From Azolla caroliniana (lineage: Eukaryota > Polypodiophyta), in NCBI GenBank assembly GCA_043228905.1, contig JBHGNT010000017.1, forward strand, positions 9,982,001-10,046,000: DNA of 64,000 nucleotides, in the 5' to 3' direction. Under the pieces are notes generated by a model. It worked only from the letters and a program-made list of their open reading frames with translations, was not told where the DNA came from and searched no databases. The position numbers were made by a program, and so were the translations under genes. This document shows, piece by piece, positions 34,957 through 45,710 of the stretch. Every line of letters begins with the position of its first letter. Position 1 is the stretch's first letter.

Positions 34957-35541
34957 ATATTATGGATGAAGGACTTCATCGGAGAGCTCGGTATCCGACA
35001 AGATGAATACAGACTCTATTGCGACAGTCAAAGTGCCATCCATCTTGCTAAGAATGCGGCCTACCATTCCCGGACGAAGCATATCCAACGAAGATATCAC
35101 TGGATCCGGGAAAGAGTAGATGACCAGGAGTTCGCACTGACGAAGATCCACACGGTCGAGAACGGGTCAGATATGCTGACCAAAGTGCTGATACCCAACA
35201 AGCTGGATGCATGCCGGAAGAGGATCGGATTAGTAAGACACCCCATGCCGGAGTGAAGGGGGAGTTTGTTGGGAGACAGGTCCCTCCGGATGGGAAGGGA
35301 GAAGAACAATACTGAAACCGGATGAGGAGTACCCGGCTACGGAGAGCCGGATGGTGCAAACCCGGTGAGGAGTGCTCACTGGATGAAGAGACATATTCGT
35401 AAATATGTTTCTGAGAGTCCATCATGGCTATATTTGTAAATAGCCGAAAAGTCATATTAGTATAAATATGACTTAGGGCAAACTTTTAGAAGTAGTTGTT
35501 ATTCTTGTTGATGCAAGAAGAGAGAGAGCGTGTAACCGTGT

Positions 35542-35593
<52 letters not shown>

Positions 35594-35862
35594 GTCGTTG
35601 CCTCTGTTGAAACCGTCGCCTGTGGCGAAGATCGTGAGCACGAGGTCGTTGCCTCCGTGAACTCACCGTTGTACATTCTAACATAGTGATAGTTTGCAGC
35701 CTGTGGGCTGTCGTGGTTTTTCCCTAGTTTGGGGTTTTCCACGTAAACATCCTGTGTACTCTTCTCTTCTTTGTGTCATGCATTTATCTCCCGTTTTCTG
35801 TGTATGATTCTAAGCTTGGTTGAGGCCGAGCGTTGCGTATACGGAGCGTGCAGTTCCTGTCA
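34957..35862 (+). mobile_element. Family B copia fragment B1 (RNase H end plus 3' LTR)
   Basis: Plus-strand RNase H text (34966-35256; Y-C-D-S-Q-S-A-I-H-L-A, T-K-H-I-Q-R-R-Y-H) ends with a purine tract (GTGAAGGGGGAGTT, 35253-35266) and the LTR 35267-35862 (TGTTGGGAG to TTCCTGTCA). The 5' nine-tenths is missing; the break at ~34955 is shared with gypsy-2. It lies head-on against minus-strand copy B2. Confidence 0.85.
35267..35862 (+). repeat. LTR of family B fragment B1
   Basis: Homologous to 38427-39080, 53862-54429 and the LTRs of B5. It contains a long GA microsatellite (about 35545-35588). Confidence 0.88.
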
Positions 35863-37217
35863 GCACTTAACCAGTTGCGGTTGTGGGTGTCATCCTTCGC
35901 TTCTTCGAAGCTTTCTGGCTCTCCCTCATCGGTCCGCAACACATGCTCTGCATCGGGAAATCTCTGGGGGGGCCTTCTCTCTTTTAGAGGATATCTCCGT
36001 CTTTGGGCTGTGGTAACCGGCTCCTCCATTTGCTCTTCATCCGAATCCGGTTCGGGGTCTTGGCCGGTTCCGGTTTCGGCTTCCTCTACTTCTTCTTCTG
36101 CCGGTTCGGTATCCTCACCGTAACTGGCTGGTTCCTCGAGTGCTAACCGGTCTCTTGCAGGTTGGGTCTGATCATCATAGAATCGATCCTTACCGGTCGA
36201 CTCAGAGTTCATTATCTTCTTCTCCGACTCCTAGTCGGCGAGCGTCTTGTCCTCCATGAAGATAATATCTCGACTCCGGAATACCTTCTTGTCGGCCACG
36301 TCCCACACTCGGTAGCCGAACTCATCGTCGCCATAACCGAGGAATATGCATGGCTGGGTCTTTGGATCCAACTTTTGTCTCCGGTCCTTAGCAACATGCA
36401 CATACGCAAGACACCCGAATACCTTCAGATGCCGATAGGACACTTCCATACCGGTCTAGACTCTCTGTGGCGTGTCTCCGTCCAAGGGTATTGAGGGTGA
36501 TCTGTTTATCACATATGTCGCCGTCGACAGTGCCTCAGCCCAAAACTTCTTGGGTAGTTTTGCATGCGCGAGCATACTCCGGACCCTCTCCATTATGGTC
36601 CGGTTCATCCTCTCGGCCAACCCGTTTAGTTCCGGCGTCTTCGGCATGGTAAATTCGAGCCGAATTCCTTTCGAGCAACAGTACTCCTCAAACTGCCCCT
36701 GGTATTGACCTTCGTTATCTACTCGAACCGCCTTCAGCTTCCGGCTGGTTTCTCTTTCCACTCTCGCGTGGAGCTCTTTGAAGACGGATAACACCTGATC
36801 CTTCATCTTCAACGATGTGGCCCACAGCTTCCGCCTGTGGTCATCTATGAACGTCACGAAGTACTGGGATCCGGCATGTGACTTCGTGTCCACTTGACAT
36901 ACATTAGTATACACCAACTATAGTGGTGCATTACGTCTCATCGGTGGCCTCGATCGGAAGGAGGTCCGGTTTTGTTTACCGGCTAGACAATCAGTGCACT
37001 TCTCCAAGTGCACGTTCTTCACTGGAATGAGGTTGTTGTCTGCAAGCCTCTTCATCCCCTTCTCGCTCATGTGACACAACCTCTTGTGCCACAGCTCACC
37101 GGCAGTGTCGGATGCCACGTTCACTTTGTCCGGGCATAACCGGGCATTCATCAGGTACAACGTGTTGACCTTCCGGGCCCGAGCCACAATCAGGCTCCCT
37201 TTGCTGAACTTCATCAT
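35863..37217 (-). pseudogene. B2 pol: pre-integrase and integrase
   Basis: Minus strand: HHCC region 37217-36918 (L-W-H-K-R-L-C-H-M, C-x-x-C-L-A-G-K-Q); core 36917-36456 with F-I-D-D, R-V-D-N-E-G-Q-Y and L-N-G-L-A-E-R-M-N; then the C-terminal V-F-G-C-L-A-Y-V-H-V block (36449-36231) and an acidic linker to RT (36212-35863, E-E-V-E-E-A-E-T). Two stops interrupt it. This linker ends exactly where RT should begin. Confidence 0.85.
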
Positions 37218-37298
37218 ACCATTGCGGATGCTACCCGTGTAGCCTTCATCATCTATCCGACCAGTTGATATCAGGTTCAGATGAACCTCCGGAACGTG

Positions 37299-38396
37299 TC
37301 AGACATCCTTCAGCAGCAGCTTGCATCCGGTTGGTGTTGTCAACCACACGTCTCCTATGCCGATAATTCGGCATATACCTTCATTCCCCATCCGGACACA
37401 ACCGTGATCACCGGTTGGGTAGGATGAGAAGCATTTCCGGTCCGGGGTAAGGTGGAACGACGCTCCGGAGTCGACCACCCAGGTCATCTTGTCGCCGGCA
37501 AGGTTTAGCTCACTCTCCTCGGTGATGAGCATCAACTCTTCTTTGCTTGCCGCGATTGCCGTCGTTCCCTTCCGGTTCGGCCCCCTCTGGTCTTTATCGT
37601 TCCGGTCCGGTGTCTGCTTCAAATCGGTACCGTCCGTTTCCTTGTCTTTTCGGAAGTGCCGACAATTCTTCTGGAAGTGTCCCGGCTTGCCGCAATAGAA
37701 GCAAGTAGTCCTCCCCCTGGACTTTGACCGTGTCCCCGACTTTTCCCGGTTCTGGGGGCTACGGTTCCTTTGTCTTCCGTGTTCCGATTCGGTAAGGAGC
37801 GCTTTGGAGTCGGAGCTCGTATCCTTATCTTTCTGACGCGCCTCCTTATCTAGCAAGCTCGACTTCACTCTTGCTAGGGATAACCGTTTTCCTTCCGGCC
37901 CGGCGTTGCACAAAGTGACAACCAACGTCTCCTAGCTATCTGGGAGGGAACCGAGCAGGAGTAGCGCTAGTACCTCATGGGCGAGAGGTACTTCCAATGA
38001 TGTTGCCTAGTGGATCAGCCCCTGGAAGGCATTCATGTGCTCCGCCATGCTGGAGCCATCTTGGTATCGGAGTCTTACTATCTTCCGAAATACCGAAACC
38101 TGATTAACAACATTTTTGTTTTGAAACATAATGCCGATCTTCTCCCAGAGCTCATGAGCCTTGCTCTCTTCATTGAAATTGTATTATAGACTCATGTCGA
38201 TGAAGGACCGTATGTACGCCGTTGTCTTCATGTGCATCACCTCCCATATCGTGGCGTTGATTTTGTCCGGTCTCTTGTCCCCAAACTGAACCGGCAGCCA
38301 AAGATCTTTAACCACGAGCGTATCCCTCATCTTCGACTTCCACACCGAATAGTTGGAGCCGGTGAGCTTGAACATGCCTCCCAACGATTCGTCCAT
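37299..38396 (-). pseudogene. B2 gag and protease
   Basis: Gag starts at an ATG at 38396 (M-D-E-S-L-G-G-M-F-K-L-T-G-S-N-Y), a UBN2/DUF4219-type start, with breaks to 37925. The 37925-37299 frame holds the CCHC knuckle (C-F-Y-C-G-K-P-G-H-F-Q-K-N-C) and the protease active site V-V-D-S-G-A-S-F-H-L. Confidence 0.85.
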
Positions 38397-38426
38397 TTTC
38401 TGTGTCGTTTCGCTCTGATACTACTT

Positions 38427-39080
38427 TGACAAGAACTACGCGCTCCCGATGAACACCGCTCGGCCACAACCAAGCTTAGAATCAAACACAGAAAAAACGG
38501 GAATGAATGCACGACACAATGGAGAGAAGAGTACACAGGATGTTTACGTGGAAAACCCAAACACGGGAAAAAACCACGACAGTCCACAAACTGCTAGCTA
38601 TCACTATGTAACAATATTCAATAGATGAACACAGAGGCAACGACCTCTTGTTCACTGTCTTCGCCACATGCGGCGGTTACAACAGAGATACGAACTCTTC
38701 GTCTCTTTCTCTTTCTCTCTCTCTCTTTGTACACTGTTGCGCTCTAATCTTGCGCCAACAAGAATGACAACACCTTACTAAAGTTTGCCCTAAGTCATAT
38801 TTATACTAATATGACTTTTCGGCTATTTACAAATATAGCCTCGATGGACTCTCAAAAACATATTTACGAATATGTCCCTTCATCCGGTGAGCACTCATCA
38901 CCGGGCCTGCATCATCCGGCGGTTGCCAGGCACACGTCATCCGGTTCTCACCGGGTCTTCTGTTGCCGGGCACTCCACATCCGGTTCTCACCGGGTCTTC
39001 CGTAGCCGGGTACTTGTCATCCGTTTGCTCATCGACACTGTTCTTCTCACTTCCCATCCGGAGGGACTTGTTTCCTAACA
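38427..39080 (-). repeat. 5' LTR of B2
   Basis: TGACAAGAACTACGCG to CCTAACA on the plus strand, with two to three degenerate copies of the ~40-bp CATCCGGTTCTCACCGGGTC unit (about 38885-39010). Confidence 0.85.
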
Positions 39081-39089
39081 CTTCCAAGG

Positions 39090-40618
39090 GTGATGAGGGT
39101 GATCTATTTATCACGTACATCATTGTCATTATCGCCTCAGCCCAAAACGTCTTGGGCAGCTTAGCATGTACCAACATGCTCCAGACTCTCTCCATGATGG
39201 TGGTTTCGAATGGAAAGAGGTTTGGTTCTGCTTGCCAGCTAATCAATCAATTGACTTCTCAAGATGCACGTCTTTCACCTCAGGAATGAGGTTATCATCA
39301 GCCAATTATCCCATCCCCTTCTAGCTCATGTGGCATAACCTCTTGTGCCACAACTCACCAGCATTCTCGGATGCCACATTCACTTTGGGCATATTCGGGC
39401 ATGCATCAGGTACAACATGTTCTGAGCTCGAGCCCCGATCAGCTTTCCTTTGCAGAACTTGATGACTCCGTTCCAGATGCTACCCATGTAGCCTTCATCA
39501 TCTAGCTGACTGGCTGATATCAAGTTCAACCGAACCTTCGGAATGTGTCGGACATCTCTTAGCACCAACTTGCACCCAATTCTCGTTGTCAACCACACGT
39601 CTCCCATGCCAGCAATTTGGCATGCACCTTCATTTCCCATTTGGATAGAACCGTGGTCTCCGACACTGTGCGATGAGAAGCACTTCCGGTCGGGGGTAAG
39701 ATGGAACGACGCTCCGGAGTCGACTGCTCATGTCAACTCGTCGCAGACAAGATGAAGCTCACTCTCCTTGGTGATCAGCAACAGTTCTTTCTCACTTGTC
39801 CTGATTGCCAATGTTCCTCTTCTTTCTGACATCTTCTTCGGTTACGGAATGTCGGTTCCCCTTTGGCTTTTCGGAAGTGTCGGTAATTCTTTTGGAAGTG
39901 CCCCGCTTTCCGCAATAAAAGCAAGTGGGCTTCCCCCTCAACTTCGACCTCGTCCCCGATTTGTCCCAGTTTTGCGGACTCCGATTCCGACCTCTTCCCC
40001 GGTTGTGTTCGTCTTTTGTAACCAAGGCCTTCGGATCGGTTTCAAACTCCCAGTCCTTCCGGCGGGCTTCTTCATCCAACAAGCTTGATTTTACCCTTGT
40101 TGGGGATAGATGTTTTCCTTCCGGCCCAACGTTGCCTAAAGTGACAACTAACGTCTCCCAACTATTTGGGAGGGAACCGAGCAGGAGCAATGCGGTACGT
40201 GGTCGGTTAGAGGTACTTCCAATGAGGTTGTTTGATTTATGAGCCCTTGGAAGCATTCATGTGCTCCATCATGCTGGATCCGTCTTGGTACCAGAATCTC
40301 ACTAACTTCTGGAATACCAAAACCCAATTTACGGTGTTCTTGCCCTCCAACATGGTACTTATTTTCTCCCAGAGCACATGTGCCTTACTTTCTTCATTAA
40401 AGTTGTTGTACAGTTTCATGTCGATGAACCACGGGATGTATGTCGTCACCTTAATATGCATCACCTCCCACGTCATGGCATCAATGTTGTCCGGTTTCTT
40501 GTCCCTGAACTGTACCGGCAACCAGAGATCTTTAACCATGAGTTGGTCCCTCATCTTCAACTTCCACATTGGGTAGTTGGAGACGGTGAGCTTGAACATG
40601 CTTCCAAATGATTTTTCC
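39090..40618 (-). pseudogene. B3 gag, protease and integrase remnants
   Basis: Gag starts at an ATG at about 40618 (M-E-K-S-F-G-S-M-F-K-L-T). A shift truncates the CCHC knuckle (C-F-Y-C-G-K-R-G, about 39900). Protease and pre-integrase are at 39740-39200, and late integrase text (F-W-A-E-A-I-M-T-M-M-Y-V-I-N-R-S) at 39200-39090. The coding frame is broken at least five times. Confidence 0.75.
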
Positions 40619-40668
40619 ATTTTCTTCTTTCTTTGTTTGAAGTTTAGAACCTCTCTTTGATACTAGTT

Positions 40669-41030
40669 TGTGAGGATTGGTGCTCGACCATAGTCGAGCC
40701 TTAAACACCCAATGGAAAGAAGCGAGAAATAGATGTAAGATTAATGCACTTACTCAGTATGAGACGACACCCGTGTGTTTGTGTTGAAAACCCTAATATG
40801 GAGAAAAAAAATCGCGGGAGCCCATAGACTCCAACCATCACTATGAGAAGAAAGGTTACAACAAGAGACTTAGAGGCAACGACCTCGAGCTATATACCTT
40901 CGCCAACCAGTGGTTACAACAGAAAAACTTATGTATCTCTCACACTATAATACGACGATAACAACTATGACCTCTCACACTATACAATGATTACCGTAAG
41001 TCATATTTATACTTATATGACTTTCGGGAT
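40669..41030 (-). repeat. 5' LTR of B3, left part
   Basis: Starts TGTGAGGATTGG. It stops inside the motif ATGACTTTCGGGAT and resumes at 45481 as GGGATATTTACATATATGGCC, matching the intact family B LTR text at 38812-38840. Confidence 0.85.
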
Positions 41031-41044
41031 TGTAGAAGGAGCTA

Positions 41045-41884
41045 ATGACACACAGAGACTTCCCGTCGTGGGAGCAATCGGCGAGCAGGGTATTATACTG
41101 CTTCGCGTCGTGTGTGGGCGAACAGCTATTGAGCTATGTTCGGGATGCAAAGACGCCGAAGGGTGCGTGGGAAAATCTAAAGAAGATTTTCGCTGCGAGC
41201 AGCACAGCCAGGAAGCTTCAGCTTCGACAAGAGTTGAGCAACCTACGACAACGCGACTTGTTGGTGGCGGACTATACCTCAAAGATCAAGGATATCTGCG
41301 ACTCCCTCGCCTCCATAGAGGTGAACACCGAGGAGAGCAAAATGGTCCAGATCTGTCTCGGAGGTTTGGCGTTGAAGTTCAGAGCGTTCCGAATGGCTGT
41401 GTGTACCCAGGAGAATATGCCGTGCTTTTTCGACTTACAGTCAATGCTCCTGGTAGAGGAGAACCACGCGGGTGCGTCTACAAGCACGCACGCCGACAAT
41501 AGAATGTTGTACACGGAGGGAGATAGGCCCCGTGGACGTGGAGGACGAGGCGAGTCGGCGCGCAATGGAGGCGGCCGACGAGATCAAAGAACAAGGCACC
41601 GAAGTGATGCCGACAGCAACTCTGGACCCTCCGGAAACAGGGGGAGTCGAAGCGATGAGAACCGGCAAGGGAAGGCCACCGCGGAGTGCTGGTACTGTGG
41701 CAAGAAAGGCCACATGGAAAGTGAGTGCTGGAAGAAGCGCGCCGATTCGGAGAGAACCGGTTCCGGAAACGGCTCCGGACATACCGACAAGGGAAATCGG
41801 CAGCGATCGCACTACGCCGAAGACTCCGGGAGAGCCGGAGAAGGGTCCGCCTTCGTGACGAGACACGAAGCAAACTCAATAAAA
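41045..41884 (+). pseudogene. copia-2 gag, 5'-truncated
   Basis: A 280-codon open frame covers gag from near residue 40 of the copia-3 protein (R-D-F-P-S-W-E-Q-S-A-S-R-V-L). It keeps the CCHC knuckle (C-W-Y-C-G-K-K-G-H-M-E-S-E-C, 41689-41730) and ends at a TAG after N-S-I-K. The same TAG is in copia-3. A ~20-bp deletion relative to copia-3 lies near 41048. The initiator region is absent, so this cannot be normal Gag. Confidence 0.8.
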
Positions 41885-44496
41885 TAGACCACCCCGAGAT
41901 CGGACGAGGTGTGGTACGTAGACTCCGGTGCGTCAAACCACATGACGAGCCATAGTGGAGTGGTTCTCGTACCTTGAAAAACCGGTACAACCTGGAGTAG
42001 TCGCAACTGGAGACGACACATCGCATCCGATCGCGAATGTCGGAGAAGTTCCCCTTAGCCATGTCGGGCAGAAAGGGAAACTCATGAACGTGCTGCACGT
42101 TCAGACAATCACAAAAAACTTGGTCTCGATCGGACAGATCGTCGACCAAGGGATGGAGGTTCGGTTACACACCTCGGGTGCTTCATTGAAGAAGAAGGCC
42201 GTGTGATTGCGCAAGAGCGCAGAGATGGGAGGATGTTCATCCTCGACTCCACTGACGGTGGCACCGCAATGTTCGCGAAGGGACAAAAATCCAAGTTGGA
42301 CATTGATTTGTGGCACAAGCAAATAGGCCACGTCAACCACCAGCGGCTTCAAGATCTGCAATCGAAACAGGTAGTGTTCGGATTGCTCAAATTTAGTGGT
42401 CGAAAGGCACAAATTTGTGAAGCTTGCCAGCTCGGGAAGCAACACTGACTTCCCTTCCCCAACGAGCGAAACCGGAGCCGGAACAAGCTCGATCTTATAC
42501 ACTCCGATGTATGGGGGCCGACACAAAACGTTAGTCTTGGCGGGAGCCGATATTTCGTCTCCTTCATCGACGACCACACGCGGCACACATGGATCTACCT
42601 CATTGAGAGGAAGAGCGAAGTCTTCGACTGTTTCCGAGACCTCAAAGGGTTCGTGGAAATAGAAACGGGATGAAAGATCAAGTGCCTGCGGTCGGATGGC
42701 AGGAAAGAGTACTTTTCCGGTCAATTCAACGGTTACCTACAACAAATGGGAATTCGCCGCGAATTCAGTTGTAGATACATGCCAGAGTAGAACGGCGTGG
42801 CCGAGAGGAAGAATCGGTCAGTTGTGGAAGCGGCACGGGCAATGCTGGAGGAGAAGAGCTTGCCCAAGTTCTACTGGGCCGAGGTGGTAAGGACCGCGGT
42901 ATACATCCAGAACCGGATCGGAGACAAAGTGTCGGCGCACGAGCTATATTTCGGAACGAAGCCGAACTTGCGACACTTGAGGGTGTTCGGTAGCATTGCG
43001 TATGTGCATGTACCGAAGGAGAAAAGGAGGAAGCTGGACGCAAAGGCCGAGAAAGGCATCTTGGTCGGTTACTCGGACGAGCAGAAGGGTTATAAGTGCT
43101 ATAACCCTTGCACCAAACAAGCGCGTGTCAGCCGCGACGTTGTGTTTGACGAGTCCGCGTCCTGGTACCTGGCCTCGACTCCGAACCCTGCCCCCAATCC
43201 GTGTTCTGACGATGAGGTCAGCAAGGCCGAGATGCCTCCGGATGAGCCCGAAATCGAGACCCACGAAGAGAGTCCGATTTCACTCCGGTTAAGTGGACCG
43301 ATTGGACGACTGAGTCGGTACGACCAGTCCGATGAAGAGCCGGCGAGTAGTGGAGACTCGGCCGTGCATTCCCCGCGCAGGAAGCCGAGGAGACGGCTTA
43401 CACGCAAAGAGAAAGGGAAGAAGAGGGTGTCGGATTTCGGCCCGGATAGCAACGAGTCAGACCGACGCGAGTCCGACTCCGAGGGAACCGGTGAAAGTCT
43501 TTAAAAGTGAAGTCCGCGTCGACCGAGAAGGCCTCAACATCGGCTAATGTGAGATTACGCCGATCTACCCATCAGAAGAATCCTGTTTTGCAGTTCGGAT
43601 ACAACGAGTACATGGCGCATCATTATGCGTACATGACCCGTGTAGCGGAAGTGCGTGAGCCGGAGAGCTACGCAGAAGCGGCTAAAGACGCGAATTGGCG
43701 TGCCGCGATGGAGGAAGAGATGCACGCATTGGCAAAGAACGAGACCTGGGACCTGATTGACACACCAAGAGGGGTAAAACCGATCGGGTGTAGATGGGTG
43801 TACAAGGTCAAGTACAACACCGATGGCTCGGTCAACCGGTACAAGGCTCGGCCAGTTGCAAAGGGCTACGCGCAGAAACACGGCATCGACTACGATGAGA
43901 CATTTGCGCCGGTCGCGAAAATGACGACCGTTCGTGTTTTGCTCGCAGTAGCCACGACCAAGGGGTGGCACCTACATCAAATGGATGTAAAGAATGCGTT
44001 CCTGCAAGGTGACCCTGAGGAACAAGTGTACATGGTACAACCCCCCGGATTGTAGTTAGTCGGCTACACCGATGCTGATTGGGTTGGCAATTCCGCCGAT
44101 CACCGATCCACGTCTGGATACGCGTTCTCCCTCGGGAGTGCCGCGATCACGTGGAGCAGTAGGAAGCAGCCGACAGTTGCACTCTCGAGCACCGAAGCTG
44201 AGTACCGAGGAGCGGCTGCCGTGACATGCGAAGCCATATGGTTGAAGCGACTTCTTAAGGATCTGCAAGAGGAGGTGTAAGATCCGATGACGATCTACTG
44301 CGACAACCTCAGCAACATCCAGCTCGCGAAGAACCCCGTTTTCCACGCACGGACCAAGCACATTGAGGTGCACTACCAATTCGTACATGAGCGTGTCCTT
44401 TCCGGTGAAGTCGAACTTCAGTACGTTTCGACGGATCGGCAGACTGTCGACATCTTCACCAAGCCTCTTGGTCTGGACAAGTTGCGGAAATTCTGA
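41885..44496 (+). pseudogene. copia-2 pol with RT core deleted
   Basis: Protease is V-D-S-G-A-S-N-H-M (about 41920). Pre-integrase has L-W-H-K-Q-I-G-H (42307). Integrase spans 42480-43050 (R-S-D-G-like, A-E-R-K-N-R-S-V-V). An acidic Ser-rich linker runs to 43504 and the RT start is 43507-44054 (G-C-R-W-V-Y-K-V, to V-Q-P-P-G). It then jumps to the RNase H region ([24 protein letters not shown]), ending in a TGA at 44494-44496. Several stops (e.g. 41994, 42448, 42672, 42787, 44278) break it. Confidence 0.85.
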
Positions 44497-44874
44497 GGTG
44501 CGCTCGGATTGCGTCACCTCGACGTGCCGAACTTGAGGGGGAGAACAGTCCCGAACGACCAAGCAAGGCAGCAGGAAAGGAGTGGAGACCGCGACACCGA
44601 GTCGGTTGTCGAGTTCGACTTCGGATCGACTGAAGAAGCCGAGGACGGACCCGCGGAGAAGTCCGGAAGCGGACAAAAGGGGAGCAGCCGAAGGAGAGAG
44701 CCGAAGCCAACCACGCATGGGGAAGATGACGCCACCAAGGGCGAGAAGACCGAAGACGAGTTGGAGACAGCCAACTCGAACGAGAGCGAAAACCGATCGG
44801 AGGTTAGCGAGTCGGTTCGGATGTTTGATTCAGATACGCTGAATCAACCAAGGCCCAAGTGGAAGAAAAGGTAG
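44497..44874 (+). CDS. copia-2 charged pol extension, in frame after RNase H stop
   Basis: After the TGA the same frame stays open for ~125 codons to a TAG at 44872. The text starts G-A-L-G-L-R-H-L-D-V-P-N-L-R-G, the usual close of copia pol, then becomes a Lys/Glu/Asp/Ser-rich, probably disordered tail. It is homologous to 6824-7039 in copia-1. It starts and ends near copies of cttgagggggag (44532-44543 and 45052-45063), so a second, internal polypurine-like site precedes it. Listed as a possible CDS remnant; the function is unknown. Confidence 0.4.
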   Translation, partial: GALGLRHLDVPNLRGRTVPNDQARQQERSGDRDTESVVEFDFGSTEEAEDGPAEKSGSGQKGSSRRREPKPTTHGEDDATKGEKTEDELETANSNESENRSEVSESVRMFDSDTLNQPRPKWKKR

Positions 44875-45063
44875 CAGGAGAAGCGTCAACACCGCAACAG
44901 CAGAAGAGCTGATAAGGGCCACATGAGCAGAAAAGCCGACCGGAAGGGTCGAAGCGCGCGGAGTCGAACAGGTCGAGGAGCGCGAGCGAGGCGTAAAGCC
45001 AGGAGGAACCGGAGATGTGAGCCCGAAGATCCCGAAGAGCCTCAAGTTGAGCTTGAGGGGGAG

Positions 45064-45480
45064 TGTTGAGAGACAAGCTCAACATCGGCCGGATCGGCTG
45101 AAGAAACCGAGGACCGGATTGGTTGGGACCAATCGGTTAGGCCGAGTGCGTAAACCGGGAGGTCGTTAGGAAAGATATTCCGTGAGGAATATATTTGGGA
45201 GTTAATGTAGGAGCTCTTAATGAGCATTGAAGTACTGTCAGTACTTTGGTCAGTCCTTCTAGGACTTGTATAAAAGTGTTCATTGAACACACATATGTAT
45301 AGAGTGTGGTGAATAGAGATTGGGTTGTTGTTGAATATAGTTCGTCTGTTTTCTATCTCTCTCTCTCTCACTCTCTCTATCTCTCCCGTGTATACTGTGT
45401 AAGCTCTAGCTCTCCATTAAACCTGAGTTTCCTTCCTCCTGTTCGGTCTTAATACTTGCTTCCGCACGCTACTTTCTAAA
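45064..45480 (+). repeat. 3' LTR of copia-2
   Basis: TGTTGAGAGACAAGC to CTACTTTCTAAA, colinear with the reverse complement of 50033-50450. The last 12 bases carry four changes from TTACTTTTCACA, but the length is kept. A TATA-like TATAAAAGTG lies at about 45271. Confidence 0.88.
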
Positions 45481-45485
45481 GGGAT

Positions 45486-45589
45486 ATTTACATATATGGC
45501 CATGATAGACACACTAGAAACATATTTACAAATATGTCCCTGGATCTGGTTCATACCGGATCCCATCCGGAGGGACCGAATTCCCAACA
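45486..45589 (-). repeat. 5' LTR of B3, right part
   Basis: Continues the B3 LTR after copia-2 and ends TTCCCAACA, followed by a copia-4 gag fragment. Confidence 0.82.
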
Positions 45590-45710
45590 CAAGGAAAGGC
45601 TACGACAGATTGTTGGTACTATGGCCGAAAGGGTCACAGGGGTGGAGCGAGTGCTAGAGAAAGAGGGCAGATTCAAGGAAGAATGAGTGAGCCGAGGCAA
45701 TGCAGATAAG
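45590..45710 (+). pseudogene. copia-4 gag fragment (zinc knuckle)
   Basis: Plus-strand text homologous to the copia-2 knuckle (C-W-Y-Y-G-R-K-G-H, with one Cys lost). The matching protease/integrase part lies at 50451-51533, so copia-3 sits within this older copy. B3 borders it on the left. Confidence 0.6.

Larger units (their letters stand above)
35863..39080 (-). mobile_element. Family B copia copy B2 (5' LTR to integrase; 3' half missing)
   Basis: The 5' LTR is 38427-39080, and a mutated primer site (TAGTATCAGAGCG on the minus strand) lies at about 38411-38424. The copy runs through gag, protease and integrase and is cut at 35863, just before RT, by the B1 LTR. Its outer LTR edge abuts copy B3 at 39081, inside B3 integrase. 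Confidence 0.85.
41031..45480 (+). mobile_element. Family A copia copy 2 (copia-2), 5'-truncated, with perfect TSD
   Basis: The copy starts inside gag, has no 5' LTR and ends with a complete 3' LTR (45064-45480). It is flanked by GGGAT at 41026-41030 and 45481-45485, and the B3 LTR is restored when it is removed. About 690 bp of RT, including the YVDD site, is missing at 44054/44055 compared with copia-3. Confidence 0.88.
39081..45589 (-). mobile_element. Family B copia copy B3, interrupted by B2 and by copia-2
   Basis: The interior 39081-40668 holds integrase remnants, protease and gag. The 5' LTR is 40669-41030 joined to 45486-45589, split by copia-2. The B3 3' half lies beyond B2 and is absent. 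An internal deletion fuses the pre-integrase region to late integrase near 39205. More diverged than B2 and B5, hence older. Confidence 0.8.
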
